The notes under the pieces were generated by a model that was not told the DNA's origin, searched no databases, and saw only the letters and a list, made by a program, of their open reading frames with translations. Below, piece after piece: positions 1 through 6,545 of a stretch of 9,685 bases of DNA. The stretch comes from Pseudomonadota bacterium. Lineage in GTDB: Bacteria; Desulfobacterota; Syntrophia; Syntrophales; JADFWA01. Numbering within the stretch: position 1 is the first letter of the stretch; the number at the start of each line of letters is the position of its first letter. Made by a program: the position numbers and the translations under genes. The DNA lies in the NCBI GenBank assembly GCA_030596145.1, contig JAUVKS010000049.1:1-9685 (forward strand), in the 5' to 3' direction.

Positions 1-1
1 C

Positions 2-856
2 ATTATCAGCGTTGTTACCCGACCTGACAGTCCCAGGGGAAGGGGACAAAATTATGTTGCGCCTCCTATCAAGATAATCGCAGAGAAATATAACCTTCTT
101 GTAATTCAGCCCGAAAAGGTCAGAGACAAAGAATTTCTGGACACTTTCAGAAAACTCTCTCCTGACATGGTGGTACTTGTGGCCTTCGGCCAGATACTTC
201 CGAAAGAAATTATTGAATTCCCGAAGATGGGTTGCATCAATGTACATCCTTCACTACTCCCCAGGTACAGAGGGGCGGCGCCCATCAACTGGACACTCAT
301 ACGGGGGGAGGAGACAACGGGAATTACCACAATTTTGATGGATGAGGGGATGGATACAGGTGATATCCTGCTCCAGGAGGAAACGGCGATAGGAGCTGAT
401 GAAACATTTGATAAACTCCACGACAGGTTATCAAAAATGGGGGCAGATCTTCTCCTGAAAACGGCGGAAGGAATAATAGAAGGCACCATCACCGAAACAC
501 CTCAGGATTCAACACTTGCGACCTATGCCCCTCCACTTAAGAAAGAAGATGGCATCATTAACTGGCAGGTCAGCATCAGTGATATACTAAACCTTATCAG
601 GGGCCTCTCTCCATCCCCCTGTGCCTATACATTCATAAGGGGAAAGAAGCTGAAAATATTCGCCGCAGCGGGAGAAGAAACCCATGTAGCGGAGACAGCG
701 GGCAGGATATTACGAGAAACGAAAAAAGGTCTTCAGGTAGCGGCAAAGGATGGATACATATATTTAGAGGAACTGCAGCTTGAGAGCAAAAAGAGGATGT
801 CCGTTCACGATTTCCTGAGAGGTTTTAAGATATCGCCGGAAGATATCCTGGGGTAA
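2..856 (+). CDS. fmt: Methionyl-tRNA formyltransferase, 5' end cut by window
   Basis: Transfers a formyl group from 10-formyltetrahydrofolate to the amino group of methionyl-tRNA(fMet), making the cytosolic initiator tRNA for translation. The reading frame is open from base 2 and gives 284 residues. The usual length is about 310, so roughly 30 N-terminal residues lie outside the window. Visible family marks are the folate-site loop RPDSPRGRG near the start, the active-site strand GCINVHPSLLPRYRGAAPI carrying the catalytic Asn and His, and MDEGMDTGDIL carrying the catalytic Asp. The C-terminal OB-fold region is present, with the late motif LQLESKKRMSVHDFL. The first internal ATG (167) lies far inside the domain and is not the start. 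The gene shares its strand with the dynamin-like gene and rsmB; fmt and rsmB are commonly clustered in bacteria. The family call is secure. Confidence 0.97.
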   Translation: MISVVTRPDSPRGRGQNYVAPPIKIIAEKYNLLVIQPEKVRDKEFLDTFRKLSPDMVVLVAFGQILPKEIIEFPKMGCINVHPSLLPRYRGAAPINWTLIRGEETTGITTILMDEGMDTGDILLQEETAIGADETFDKLHDRLSKMGADLLLKTAEGIIEGTITETPQDSTLATYAPPLKKEDGIINWQVSISDILNLIRGLSPSPCAYTFIRGKKLKIFAAAGEETHVAETAGRILRETKKGLQVAAKDGYIYLEELQLESKKRMSVHDFLRGFKISPEDILG

Positions 857-894
857 GTGAAGGCTGCACCGTTTGCAAGGCATGGACCTTAAAT

Positions 895-950
895 GTAGGG
901 TCGGGTTTCACACCCGACCGCGAAAGGTGGTATGTAAAATGCCACCCTAC
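895..950. repeat. Three-way-junction inverted repeat (MITE- or REP-like)
   Basis: The outer arms GTAGGGT (895-901) and ACCCTAC (944-950) are perfect inverted repeats. They enclose two hairpins: GGTCGGGT/ACCCGACC (899-906 with 912-919, 5-nt loop) and GGTGGTAT/ATGCCACC (926-933 with 939-946, one G-T pair, 5-nt loop). The inner stems and outer arms share a few bases, so they compete. The element fills most of the gap between fmt and the dynamin-like gene and ends 17 bases before its GTG start. Short G-rich palindromic elements of this form recur between genes in many environmental bacteria. As RNA it could fold and act as an attenuator or stability element. No target-site duplication is evident, and no second copy occurs in the window. 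Confidence 0.7.
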
Positions 951-967
951 TCATAACGAGGACACAA

Positions 968-3202
968 GTGACTACATACAACTCAATAAAGAATGACCTC
1001 CTTAAGATCAACAGCGCAATTTCATCCCTTTTTTCGACGGCTAAATCAATTCCAGGCATATCCAGAACCCCCTTTGATACATGGGAAAAGGAGTGCCGTT
1101 TCATCGAAAAACAGATGACAGAGGATGATATCGTGCGCGTGGCCGTGGTGGGACCCATAAAGTCCGGTAAGAGCACCTTTATAAATGCATACCTCGGAGG
1201 AGATTATCTCAGACGGGGGGCCGGTGTGGTGACATCGATAGTGACCAGGATTCGAACAGGGGCGGCACTGAAGGCAATCCTCGACTTTAAAAACTGGGAT
1301 GAAGTGAATGATGAGATGAGACAGGCCATGGTTCTTTTCCCGTCTCTGGACTGGCGCTCTGCTGACGATCAGTTTGACATAAGGCGCGAACAGGATCGAA
1401 CTGAGCTGAAAAAGGCGCTTAGTTCTTTGAATACAGATCAACTTATCTCTCATGACGCTCGCGATGCCAACTGGGTGCTCCTCTCTTCCTACCTGAAGGG
1501 ATACAAACGTGTAAGTGGGACACTTGCCTCCAACAACAGTATTCAACAATATGAGGGCAGAAAGTTTGCCAGGCACAAAGATTTTGTCGGAGATGATTCG
1601 CTGGCCACCTATCTCAGAGATATGGAGCTACACATAGAGACCACACGCAGAATTGACAACAATATCGAAATCGCAGACTGCCAGGGGAGTGATTCTCCCA
1701 ATCCCTTGCACCTTTCCATGATTCAGGATTATCTGTTGACAACGAATCTCATCATATACGTCCTGAGCAGCAGGACGGGAATACGCCAGGCAGATATCAA
1801 ATTTCTCTCCATGATAAAGAAGATGGGGCTTCTGGAAAACATTTTCTTCGTCATAAACTGTGATTTCAGCGAGCATGAAGACCTTGACGATCTCGTGACA
1901 CTTGTTGAGAGGACAAGGGAAGAGATATCCCTGATCAAGCATGAGCCCGAGGCCTTTGCATTCTCCACACTTTTCAATCTCTTCAGGCAGCTTGAAGAGG
2001 ACATCACCCAGAAGGACATGTTGAGACTCAAGCAGTGGAAGAAGGAATCTGAACTGGCAACCTTTTCCAACGAGGAAACAAATCGGTTTGAGACTGCCCT
2101 CCATCAAAAACTAACGGAAGATCGTTTCTCACTCCTTCTAAAAAATCAACTGGAACGGCTGACAATTATGGCCTCTGGAATACACGACTGGACCAGCATC
2201 AACCACGATATCCTTGTCAGGGATTCTGATAGTGCACGGGAGATCCTCGAAAAAATCGAACATGAGCAGGAATTGATGAATCACGTAAAGTCAATGGTCA
2301 AAGACACCCTTGATGGGGCCTCGAAAAAAACGAGGGCTGAACTGGAAAGGGATGTAGACAGTTTTCTGGATGCTCAATACGGTGATATAATCAAGGATAT
2401 TCAGAAGTTTGTCAGAAATTACAACGTCGCATACGAGGATCATGAAGACGATATCGAGGCTGTCGGGTTTTCATCCACCATATATACGATATTCCAGGAA
2501 TTCAAGCATGCCCTTGATCTTTTCATTACCGAAACCATAAATCCCAAACTGGTTCAATTCATTCGCAAGGAAGAGAACAAGATTAACGAGGCACTTAACG
2601 ACATTGCCTCCACCTACGATACAATGGTTAAGGATGCCTCCCATAAATATGATGAGACCCTTCGCAACATGGGAATTATCTTAAAAGGCCAGACATCAGG
2701 CGATATAAACTATATTGATCTTGGGAGCATAAAGAGAAACGTCGGTTTTAAAGTGCCGCCACTTATCTCGTCCACGCGATATACTGCAAAGATTCGAACT
2801 GAAGCGATTCTGCGTCTCGGCTTTTACAATCTTATCAAGACCGTAAAAAAGCTGCTGAAAAAACAGATTCAAAACGAAAAGGAAGGAGAAATCCTTGCCC
2901 TGCGCGATGGTGTCCGTCGCATCAAGCAAGAGACAGAGCGCTCCATCGTTTTCTATTTAAAGAACTACAAGGAAAACCTGAAGTTTCAATATATCTTCAA
3001 ACTGGCCGAGACAGCATCGAATCACCTTCACGAAGCACTGCTCGACCGTTTTCGCGTGATTACAACCGATATATCCGAGATGGCCGCACTCATCAGTGAA
3101 GAGCAATCAGGCAAAGAAAAAGCTCTCGACATTCTCGAATCAATGGAAGAAGACTCCGGGAAAATTTTGAAGGAGATCGACCAGATAAGAGGAGCTTTGT
3201 AA
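968..3202 (+). CDS. Dynamin-like (dynamin_N family) large GTPase
   Basis: A 744-aa protein with an N-terminal GTPase domain and long helical regions, as in bacterial dynamin-like proteins. These bind GTP and often remodel or bind membranes. Seen: P-loop GPIKSGKST (residues 62-70), switch-I threonine in VVTSIVTRI (87-95), and G3 DCQG (237-240) inside a hydrophobic strand followed by a helix. The G4 position reads VINCDF (295-300), not N/TKxD, so base recognition is non-canonical. After about residue 370 the protein is mostly charged helix. A less charged segment near 600-660 (PPLISSTRYTAKIR, then lysine-rich) could be a membrane-contact tip; no clear transmembrane span is seen. The start is GTG, with GAGGA at 958-962 five bases upstream; no better start precedes it. 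The stop is 12 bases before rsmB, which suggests co-transcription. The cellular role is unknown: membrane maintenance or stress/phage response are guesses. Confidence 0.85.
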   Translation: MTTYNSIKNDLLKINSAISSLFSTAKSIPGISRTPFDTWEKECRFIEKQMTEDDIVRVAVVGPIKSGKSTFINAYLGGDYLRRGAGVVTSIVTRIRTGAALKAILDFKNWDEVNDEMRQAMVLFPSLDWRSADDQFDIRREQDRTELKKALSSLNTDQLISHDARDANWVLLSSYLKGYKRVSGTLASNNSIQQYEGRKFARHKDFVGDDSLATYLRDMELHIETTRRIDNNIEIADCQGSDSPNPLHLSMIQDYLLTTNLIIYVLSSRTGIRQADIKFLSMIKKMGLLENIFFVINCDFSEHEDLDDLVTLVERTREEISLIKHEPEAFAFSTLFNLFRQLEEDITQKDMLRLKQWKKESELATFSNEETNRFETALHQKLTEDRFSLLLKNQLERLTIMASGIHDWTSINHDILVRDSDSAREILEKIEHEQELMNHVKSMVKDTLDGASKKTRAELERDVDSFLDAQYGDIIKDIQKFVRNYNVAYEDHEDDIEAVGFSSTIYTIFQEFKHALDLFITETINPKLVQFIRKEENKINEALNDIASTYDTMVKDASHKYDETLRNMGIILKGQTSGDINYIDLGSIKRNVGFKVPPLISSTRYTAKIRTEAILRLGFYNLIKTVKKLLKKQIQNEKEGEILALRDGVRRIKQETERSIVFYLKNYKENLKFQYIFKLAETASNHLHEALLDRFRVITTDISEMAALISEEQSGKEKALDILESMEEDSGKILKEIDQIRGAL

Positions 3203-3214
3203 AAACAGATGTAA

Positions 3215-4558
3215 ATGAAAAATAACCCCCGCCGCATAGCCGTAGAAATCTTAAACCGAGTCGATAAAACCGGCTCCTACGCTGAACCGATCCTGGACTC
3301 CTACCTCTCCAGAAACATCTTCGCCAATATACATGACAAAAGACTCCTGACCCAGCTTGTCTACGGAACGCTCCGGATGAGGGGCCCCTTAGATTGGGTA
3401 ATTGAACATCTCTACAAGGGCAGGATGGAAGCGATGGATGCCGGCATAAAGAATATCCTGAGAACGGGCCTGTACCAACTCATGTTCACCGACAGGATCC
3501 CGGAGTTTGCCGCCGTTGACGAGGCGGTCAAAATTACGGAAAAGGCATATCCAGGCAGGTCGGGTCTGGTCAATGCAATCCTGCGAAATGCGATAAGGAA
3601 AAAAGGGGAGTTCGAATATCCCGCAATTGATAAAGACCCCTTATTGCATATCTCAATCGTCCACTCCCACCCCTTATGGATGGTGGAAAGATGGACAGAG
3701 ATATTTGGTGTTGAAGAAACTCTCAAAATGTGCAGAGCCAACAATGAAATTCCACCCCTCACCCTGAGAGTTAACAAACTGAAAACGGACCGGGACAAAC
3801 TCTTAAAAAAATTTTCAGATGAAGGTCTTGCGGTTCGACCTACCGAATTTTCCCCGGATGGAATTATTATTTCAAATCCACCCACGCCCGTCAGAGAAAC
3901 AAAATATTATAAAACGGGATATATCCAAGTACAGGATGAGGCATCACAACTGATCTCACTCCTCGCAAATCCAAAACCAGGCGAGAAAATCATGGATATC
4001 TGCGCCGGTGTCGGCGGAAAGACAACTCAAATGGCCGAGACGATGCAGAATGATGGAAGCATACTGGCCATTGATATCAGTCCCAAAAAGATTGAATTAT
4101 TAAAGGCGCTGTCAAAAAGGCTGGGTGTAACCATCATCAACACATTGGTGGAAGATGCTGCTTCTGTGTCGAAAAAAACCTTGCATGGAAAATTCGATCA
4201 CGTTCTCGTAGACGCCCCTTGCTCAGGTCTGGGCACACTGAGGAGAAACCCGGAGATTAAATGGCGGATGCTTCGGGAAGACTTAAAAAGCCTCCCACCC
4301 CTGCAGAAAATGATACTGAATAACGCGGCTCGTTATCTAAAAAGTGGTGGCACTTTGATTTACAGCACCTGCACCATAATGCCGGAGGAAAATGAAGAAG
4401 TCGTGGAGGCATTTCTGGCTGACAATCCCGATTTTCATTCTATCAATCCACCTGCAGTTATAAATCGTCGGATGATTGACAATAAAGGATTTTTCAGGAC
4501 ATATCCTCACCACCACGAAACAGACGGCTTTTTCGGGGCGGTACTGCTGAAAAAGTAA
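3215..4558 (+). CDS. rsmB: 16S rRNA (cytosine-C5)-methyltransferase RsmB/Sun
   Basis: A cytosolic SAM-dependent enzyme that makes m5C in 16S rRNA (position 967 in E. coli numbering). The protein has 447 aa, a typical length. Residues 1 to about 130 form the NusB-like RNA-binding domain (start NPRRIAVEILNRV; later GLVNAILRNAIRK). The Rossmann methyltransferase follows: QVQDEASQ (238-245), SAM motif I DICAGVGGKT (261-270; the commoner form is CAAPGGKT), ILAIDIS (283-289), motif IV DAPCSGLGTLRRNPEIKW (333-350), and motif VI YSTCT with the nucleophile Cys386. The C-terminal ETDGFFGAVL is also typical. The chosen ATG gives the full NusB domain. No strong Shine-Dalgarno lies at normal distance (AGAGGAG at 3188-3194 is 20 bases away), so translation may be coupled to the upstream gene. 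Family assignment is very safe; the exact target base is inferred by homology. Confidence 0.96.
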   Translation: MKNNPRRIAVEILNRVDKTGSYAEPILDSYLSRNIFANIHDKRLLTQLVYGTLRMRGPLDWVIEHLYKGRMEAMDAGIKNILRTGLYQLMFTDRIPEFAAVDEAVKITEKAYPGRSGLVNAILRNAIRKKGEFEYPAIDKDPLLHISIVHSHPLWMVERWTEIFGVEETLKMCRANNEIPPLTLRVNKLKTDRDKLLKKFSDEGLAVRPTEFSPDGIIISNPPTPVRETKYYKTGYIQVQDEASQLISLLANPKPGEKIMDICAGVGGKTTQMAETMQNDGSILAIDISPKKIELLKALSKRLGVTIINTLVEDAASVSKKTLHGKFDHVLVDAPCSGLGTLRRNPEIKWRMLREDLKSLPPLQKMILNNAARYLKSGGTLIYSTCTIMPEENEEVVEAFLADNPDFHSINPPAVINRRMIDNKGFFRTYPHHHETDGFFGAVLLKK

Positions 4559-4565
4559 CATTTGA

Positions 4566-4630
4566 TGGCTTCGTATGAAGTCGAAATCAAACACTTTTGT
4601 CATTCCCGCGCAGGCGGGAATCCAGTATTT
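4566..4630. repeat. Intergenic hairpin repeat with ATTCCCGC/GCGGGAAT core
   Basis: A perfect 8-bp stem, ATTCCCGC (4602-4609) with GCGGGAAT (4614-4621), encloses a 4-nt loop. Around it is the flank TGGCTTCGTATGAAGTCG on the left and CCAGTATTTATAA on the right. The core, whose reverse complement encodes the peptide WIPACAGMT, is a very widespread dispersed bacterial repeat that often turns up in spurious reading frames. It occupies most of the gap between rsmB and the HD-domain gene. It could help end rsmB transcription, but no T-run follows the stem, so I do not call a terminator. The outer limits are approximate. Confidence 0.75.
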
Positions 4631-4658
4631 ATAAATAGTTACATTAAGGAGAAAACCT

Positions 4659-5240
4659 ATGGAAGAAAAGATTCCAACTCGTGAGGAAGCATTAAAACTT
4701 CTGCATGAATATAACAAAAGCGATAACCTGCGTAAACATGCCTACACAGTCGAGGGGGTTATGCGCTACATCGCGAGGAAGTTCGGTGAAGATGAAGATA
4801 AGTGGGGGATCATCGGCCTGATTCATGACCTTGATTACGAAAAGTTTCCCGATCAGCACTGTACTAAGACGCGAGAAATTCTTGAAGAACACAACTGGCC
4901 GGAAGAATATATCCGCGCTGCTGAATCACATGGATGGAAGATATGCTCAGATGTGGAACCAAAGAATACCCTGGAGAAGACACTTTATGCCATTGATGAA
5001 TTAACGGGACTCATTGCAGCCAATGCTATGGTTCGGCCATCAAAGAGTGTCATGGATATGACCGTAAAATCCGTTAAGAAAAAATGGAAATCACCTGCGT
5101 TTGCTGCCGGCGTGGACCGTTCGATCATCCAGGAGGGCGCCGACATGTTGGAAGTTGAAATCGGAGAACTGATTGAGGATACCATAATGGGAATGCGGGA
5201 AGTAGCCGATGTAATAGGACTGAAAGGAAATCCGGTTTGA
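4659..5240 (+). CDS. HD-domain protein (predicted metal-dependent phosphohydrolase)
   Basis: A 193-aa cytosolic protein with the HD-superfamily ligand pattern: His27 (LRKHAYTVEG), His56-Asp57 in GLIHDLDYEKFPDQH, His91 in ESHGW, and Asp113 in YAIDELTGLI. Such domains bind one or two metal ions and usually hydrolyse phosphoesters or nucleotides. The substrate cannot be read from the sequence. There is no partner domain, signal peptide or membrane segment; the length matches stand-alone HD hydrolases. The start is well supported: AAGGAG at 4646-4651 lies seven bases before the ATG. It follows a repeat-filled 100-base gap after rsmB, so it probably has its own transcription start, though no promoter is obvious. 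It is the last gene before the attC-bearing region. Confidence 0.85.
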   Translation: MEEKIPTREEALKLLHEYNKSDNLRKHAYTVEGVMRYIARKFGEDEDKWGIIGLIHDLDYEKFPDQHCTKTREILEEHNWPEEYIRAAESHGWKICSDVEPKNTLEKTLYAIDELTGLIAANAMVRPSKSVMDMTVKSVKKKWKSPAFAAGVDRSIIQEGADMLEVEIGELIEDTIMGMREVADVIGLKGNPV

Positions 5241-5430
5241 TGATTTAAACCTCTCATCTACAACTTTACAGATTTTATTTGAGACAAGAATCAATTATTT
5301 TCAAGAGAACTATTCCCAAGTGAGATTCTTTGGAAGTTATGATGGCGGCAGGCTGTACGAACCTTTGAAAAGTGACGAAGAAGATATTAAGCAGCTCTCT
5401 ACACCGCAAGAATTGAAAAAGAAGTCATGA
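5224..5430 (+). pseudogene. Short open frame, possible gene remnant
   Basis: A 68-codon stretch is open on the + strand in the +1 frame relative to the HD gene, whose last 17 bases it overlaps. It ends with TGA at 5428-5430. It has no ATG; the only plausible start is GTG at 5320, which gives 36 aa without a good ribosome binding site. The translation is protein-like rather than low-complexity (for example YSQVRFFGSYDGGRLYEP, then SDEEDIKQL). The FGSY...SDEED pattern faintly recalls the GS...DxD motif of minimal nucleotidyltransferases, but this is too degenerate to claim. It lies directly beside the attC site at 5465, so it may be the stump of a gene cut when the array formed. It could also be chance. 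Confidence 0.25.
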
Positions 5431-5464
5431 TATTGGTTTCCTGTATGCAATTTATGGAACGTTT

Positions 5465-5535
5465 GGCATAACCAAGACCAAATAAGTGTGGCAAAATGCA
5501 ATGGCGCCACGCTTATTTGGGTCTGCGTTAGTGCC
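5465..5535 (-). other. Integron attC-like recombination site (site C, array end)
   Basis: Read on the - strand, the site begins GGCACTAAC (5535-5527) and ends GTTATGCC (5472-5465), matching the TAAC...GTTA frame of attC sites. Inside, the arm at 5520-5506 pairs with 5492-5478 over 15 bp with one G-T pair. This extends through GACC/GGTC with a single extrahelical C on one arm. A short unpaired spacer (GCA opposite TTG) separates the outer and inner boxes. Both an extrahelical base and an unpaired spacer are hallmarks of folded attC sites. The loop is about 13 nt and the total length of 71 bp is in the normal attC range. It starts 19 bases after the stop of the 258-aa gene. No T-run follows, which argues against a terminator. 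The R' box GTTATGC departs from strict GTTRRRY. Confidence 0.68.
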
Positions 5536-5554
5536 ATTGTTATCCGGCTTCACC

Positions 5555-6331
5555 TTACGGTGCTGCGTTATTATAAATAATATCCCTAACTTCTGACAAA
5601 TCATATTTGTTACATGATTTGAGGTAATCTGAAAACTTGGATGACACTCGGTCCAAATCGCTTTCTAACTTGGCTCTTTTAAACATTGGAGCAAGTCTTT
5701 CTTTTATTCCTTCCAATGAAATACTGTACTCAATACGATCTATAAACATTTTATAAGCAGAATCTGTTATTGGGTTACCGCTTGGTGTATGGGCAAAAAC
5801 CTCTTCCTTTTCGTTATTACCGCCAAGGAAGTCTAATTCAGAACTTAATTTAGCCATCTCATCGGTCATATTTATGCAACTTTCGATATTTGATCTATCG
5901 CGTTCTATTTCTTTGCATATACACCATGCACCAAACATAATTGCTTGTTTATGTTTTTTTTCCTTCTGAAGAAAGACTCTCATCTGGTTGGCTATTTCTG
6001 CCTGTGAAAAAACATCAATAAATGTAATATTGATTTCATTTAATATTTTCCATCCTTCATCATTCTTCCCTGCCAGTTGAAGGTACATTGGTAGACGGAG
6101 CCTCTCCTTTACCATCAATTCATCAGCTCCTTTTGCTGAATAAGCTTCCTTTAGTTTTTCGCAAGCTTCATCAAACTTCTTGTCATGTTTTAGTTGTGTA
6201 GCTTCTTTTAATAGTTCTCTAGCTGGGTTTATTTCGTTATTTATTGAGATTGATGCAGATATATTGAGAGAATTATTTCTTTTGCTGGTTTTAGCTCCAC
6301 TAGGAAATATTCGTTTTAGTAACTTAAGCAT
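5555..6331 (-). CDS. Hypothetical helical (TPR-like) protein, 258 aa
   Basis: I do not recognise a named family. The N-terminus is basic (MLKLLKRIFPSGAKTSKR) without a true signal-peptide core. From about residue 37 the pattern ARELLKEATQLKHDKKFDEACEKLKEAY looks like a tetratricopeptide-type helix pair, followed by more helices (residues 75-150). The C-terminal half is charged and helical; no catalytic motif is seen. TPR-like proteins usually act as protein-binding scaffolds. The ATG is preceded only by a weak AGGT about 10 bases upstream. The gene and its upstream region are clearly more AT-rich than fmt or rsmB, which suggests foreign origin. The stop lies just before an attC-like site on the same strand, the position expected for an integron cassette gene. 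Function unknown. Confidence 0.75.
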   Translation of the reverse strand: MLKLLKRIFPSGAKTSKRNNSLNISASISINNEINPARELLKEATQLKHDKKFDEACEKLKEAYSAKGADELMVKERLRLPMYLQLAGKNDEGWKILNEINITFIDVFSQAEIANQMRVFLQKEKKHKQAIMFGAWCICKEIERDRSNIESCINMTDEMAKLSSELDFLGGNNEKEEVFAHTPSGNPITDSAYKMFIDRIEYSISLEGIKERLAPMFKRAKLESDLDRVSSKFSDYLKSCNKYDLSEVRDIIYNNAAP

Positions 6332-6545
6332 TATTAATTACCTATTGTTCTCATATAACATATATTATTTAGTTGAATCTACATTTGCTTCGTGAAATAT
6401 AATCTGAAAGAAAAAACCAAAACCCCCGAAAATCCTCATAGCACTTTTCTTGCAGATTCATCAATAACATTACACATAATCTTTTTGCTGGGTTCAAGCG
6501 TTAATTATTTACTATTTCAATCTATTTATTCTTCCTCCTTCAGGA
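6332..6545. other. AT-rich intergenic stretch, no gene seen
   Basis: This stretch of 214 bases lies between the 258-aa gene and the 3' end of the beta-helix gene, both on the - strand. It is AT-rich and holds no credible reading frame or RNA gene. It presumably contains the promoter of the 258-aa gene, but no clear -35/-10 pair stands out. A GCGTTAA near 6500 and TAAC near 6467 recall attC boxes but have no pairing arms between them, so I do not call a site. A small TCCTgaAGGA hairpin sits just after the beta-helix stop. Confidence 0.5.

Noticed and set aside
1046..1576. A 176-aa - strand frame opposite the GTPase gene
   Set aside because: It is antisense to the P-loop region of a well-supported gene and shows no motifs or start signal.
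4337..4717. A 126-aa - strand frame spanning the rsmB/HD gap
   Set aside because: It runs antisense to rsmB and contains the WIPACAGMT peptide that is a known by-product of the dispersed hairpin repeat.
5478..5520. Rho-independent terminator for the 258-aa gene
   Set aside because: The stem is strong, but no T-run follows on either strand, and the TAAC/GTTA boxes and extrahelical base fit attC better.
6460..6510. A fourth attC-like site between the TPR-like and beta-helix genes (GCGTTAA and TAAC boxes)
   Set aside because: The bases between the boxes have no complementary arms, so no attC fold can form.
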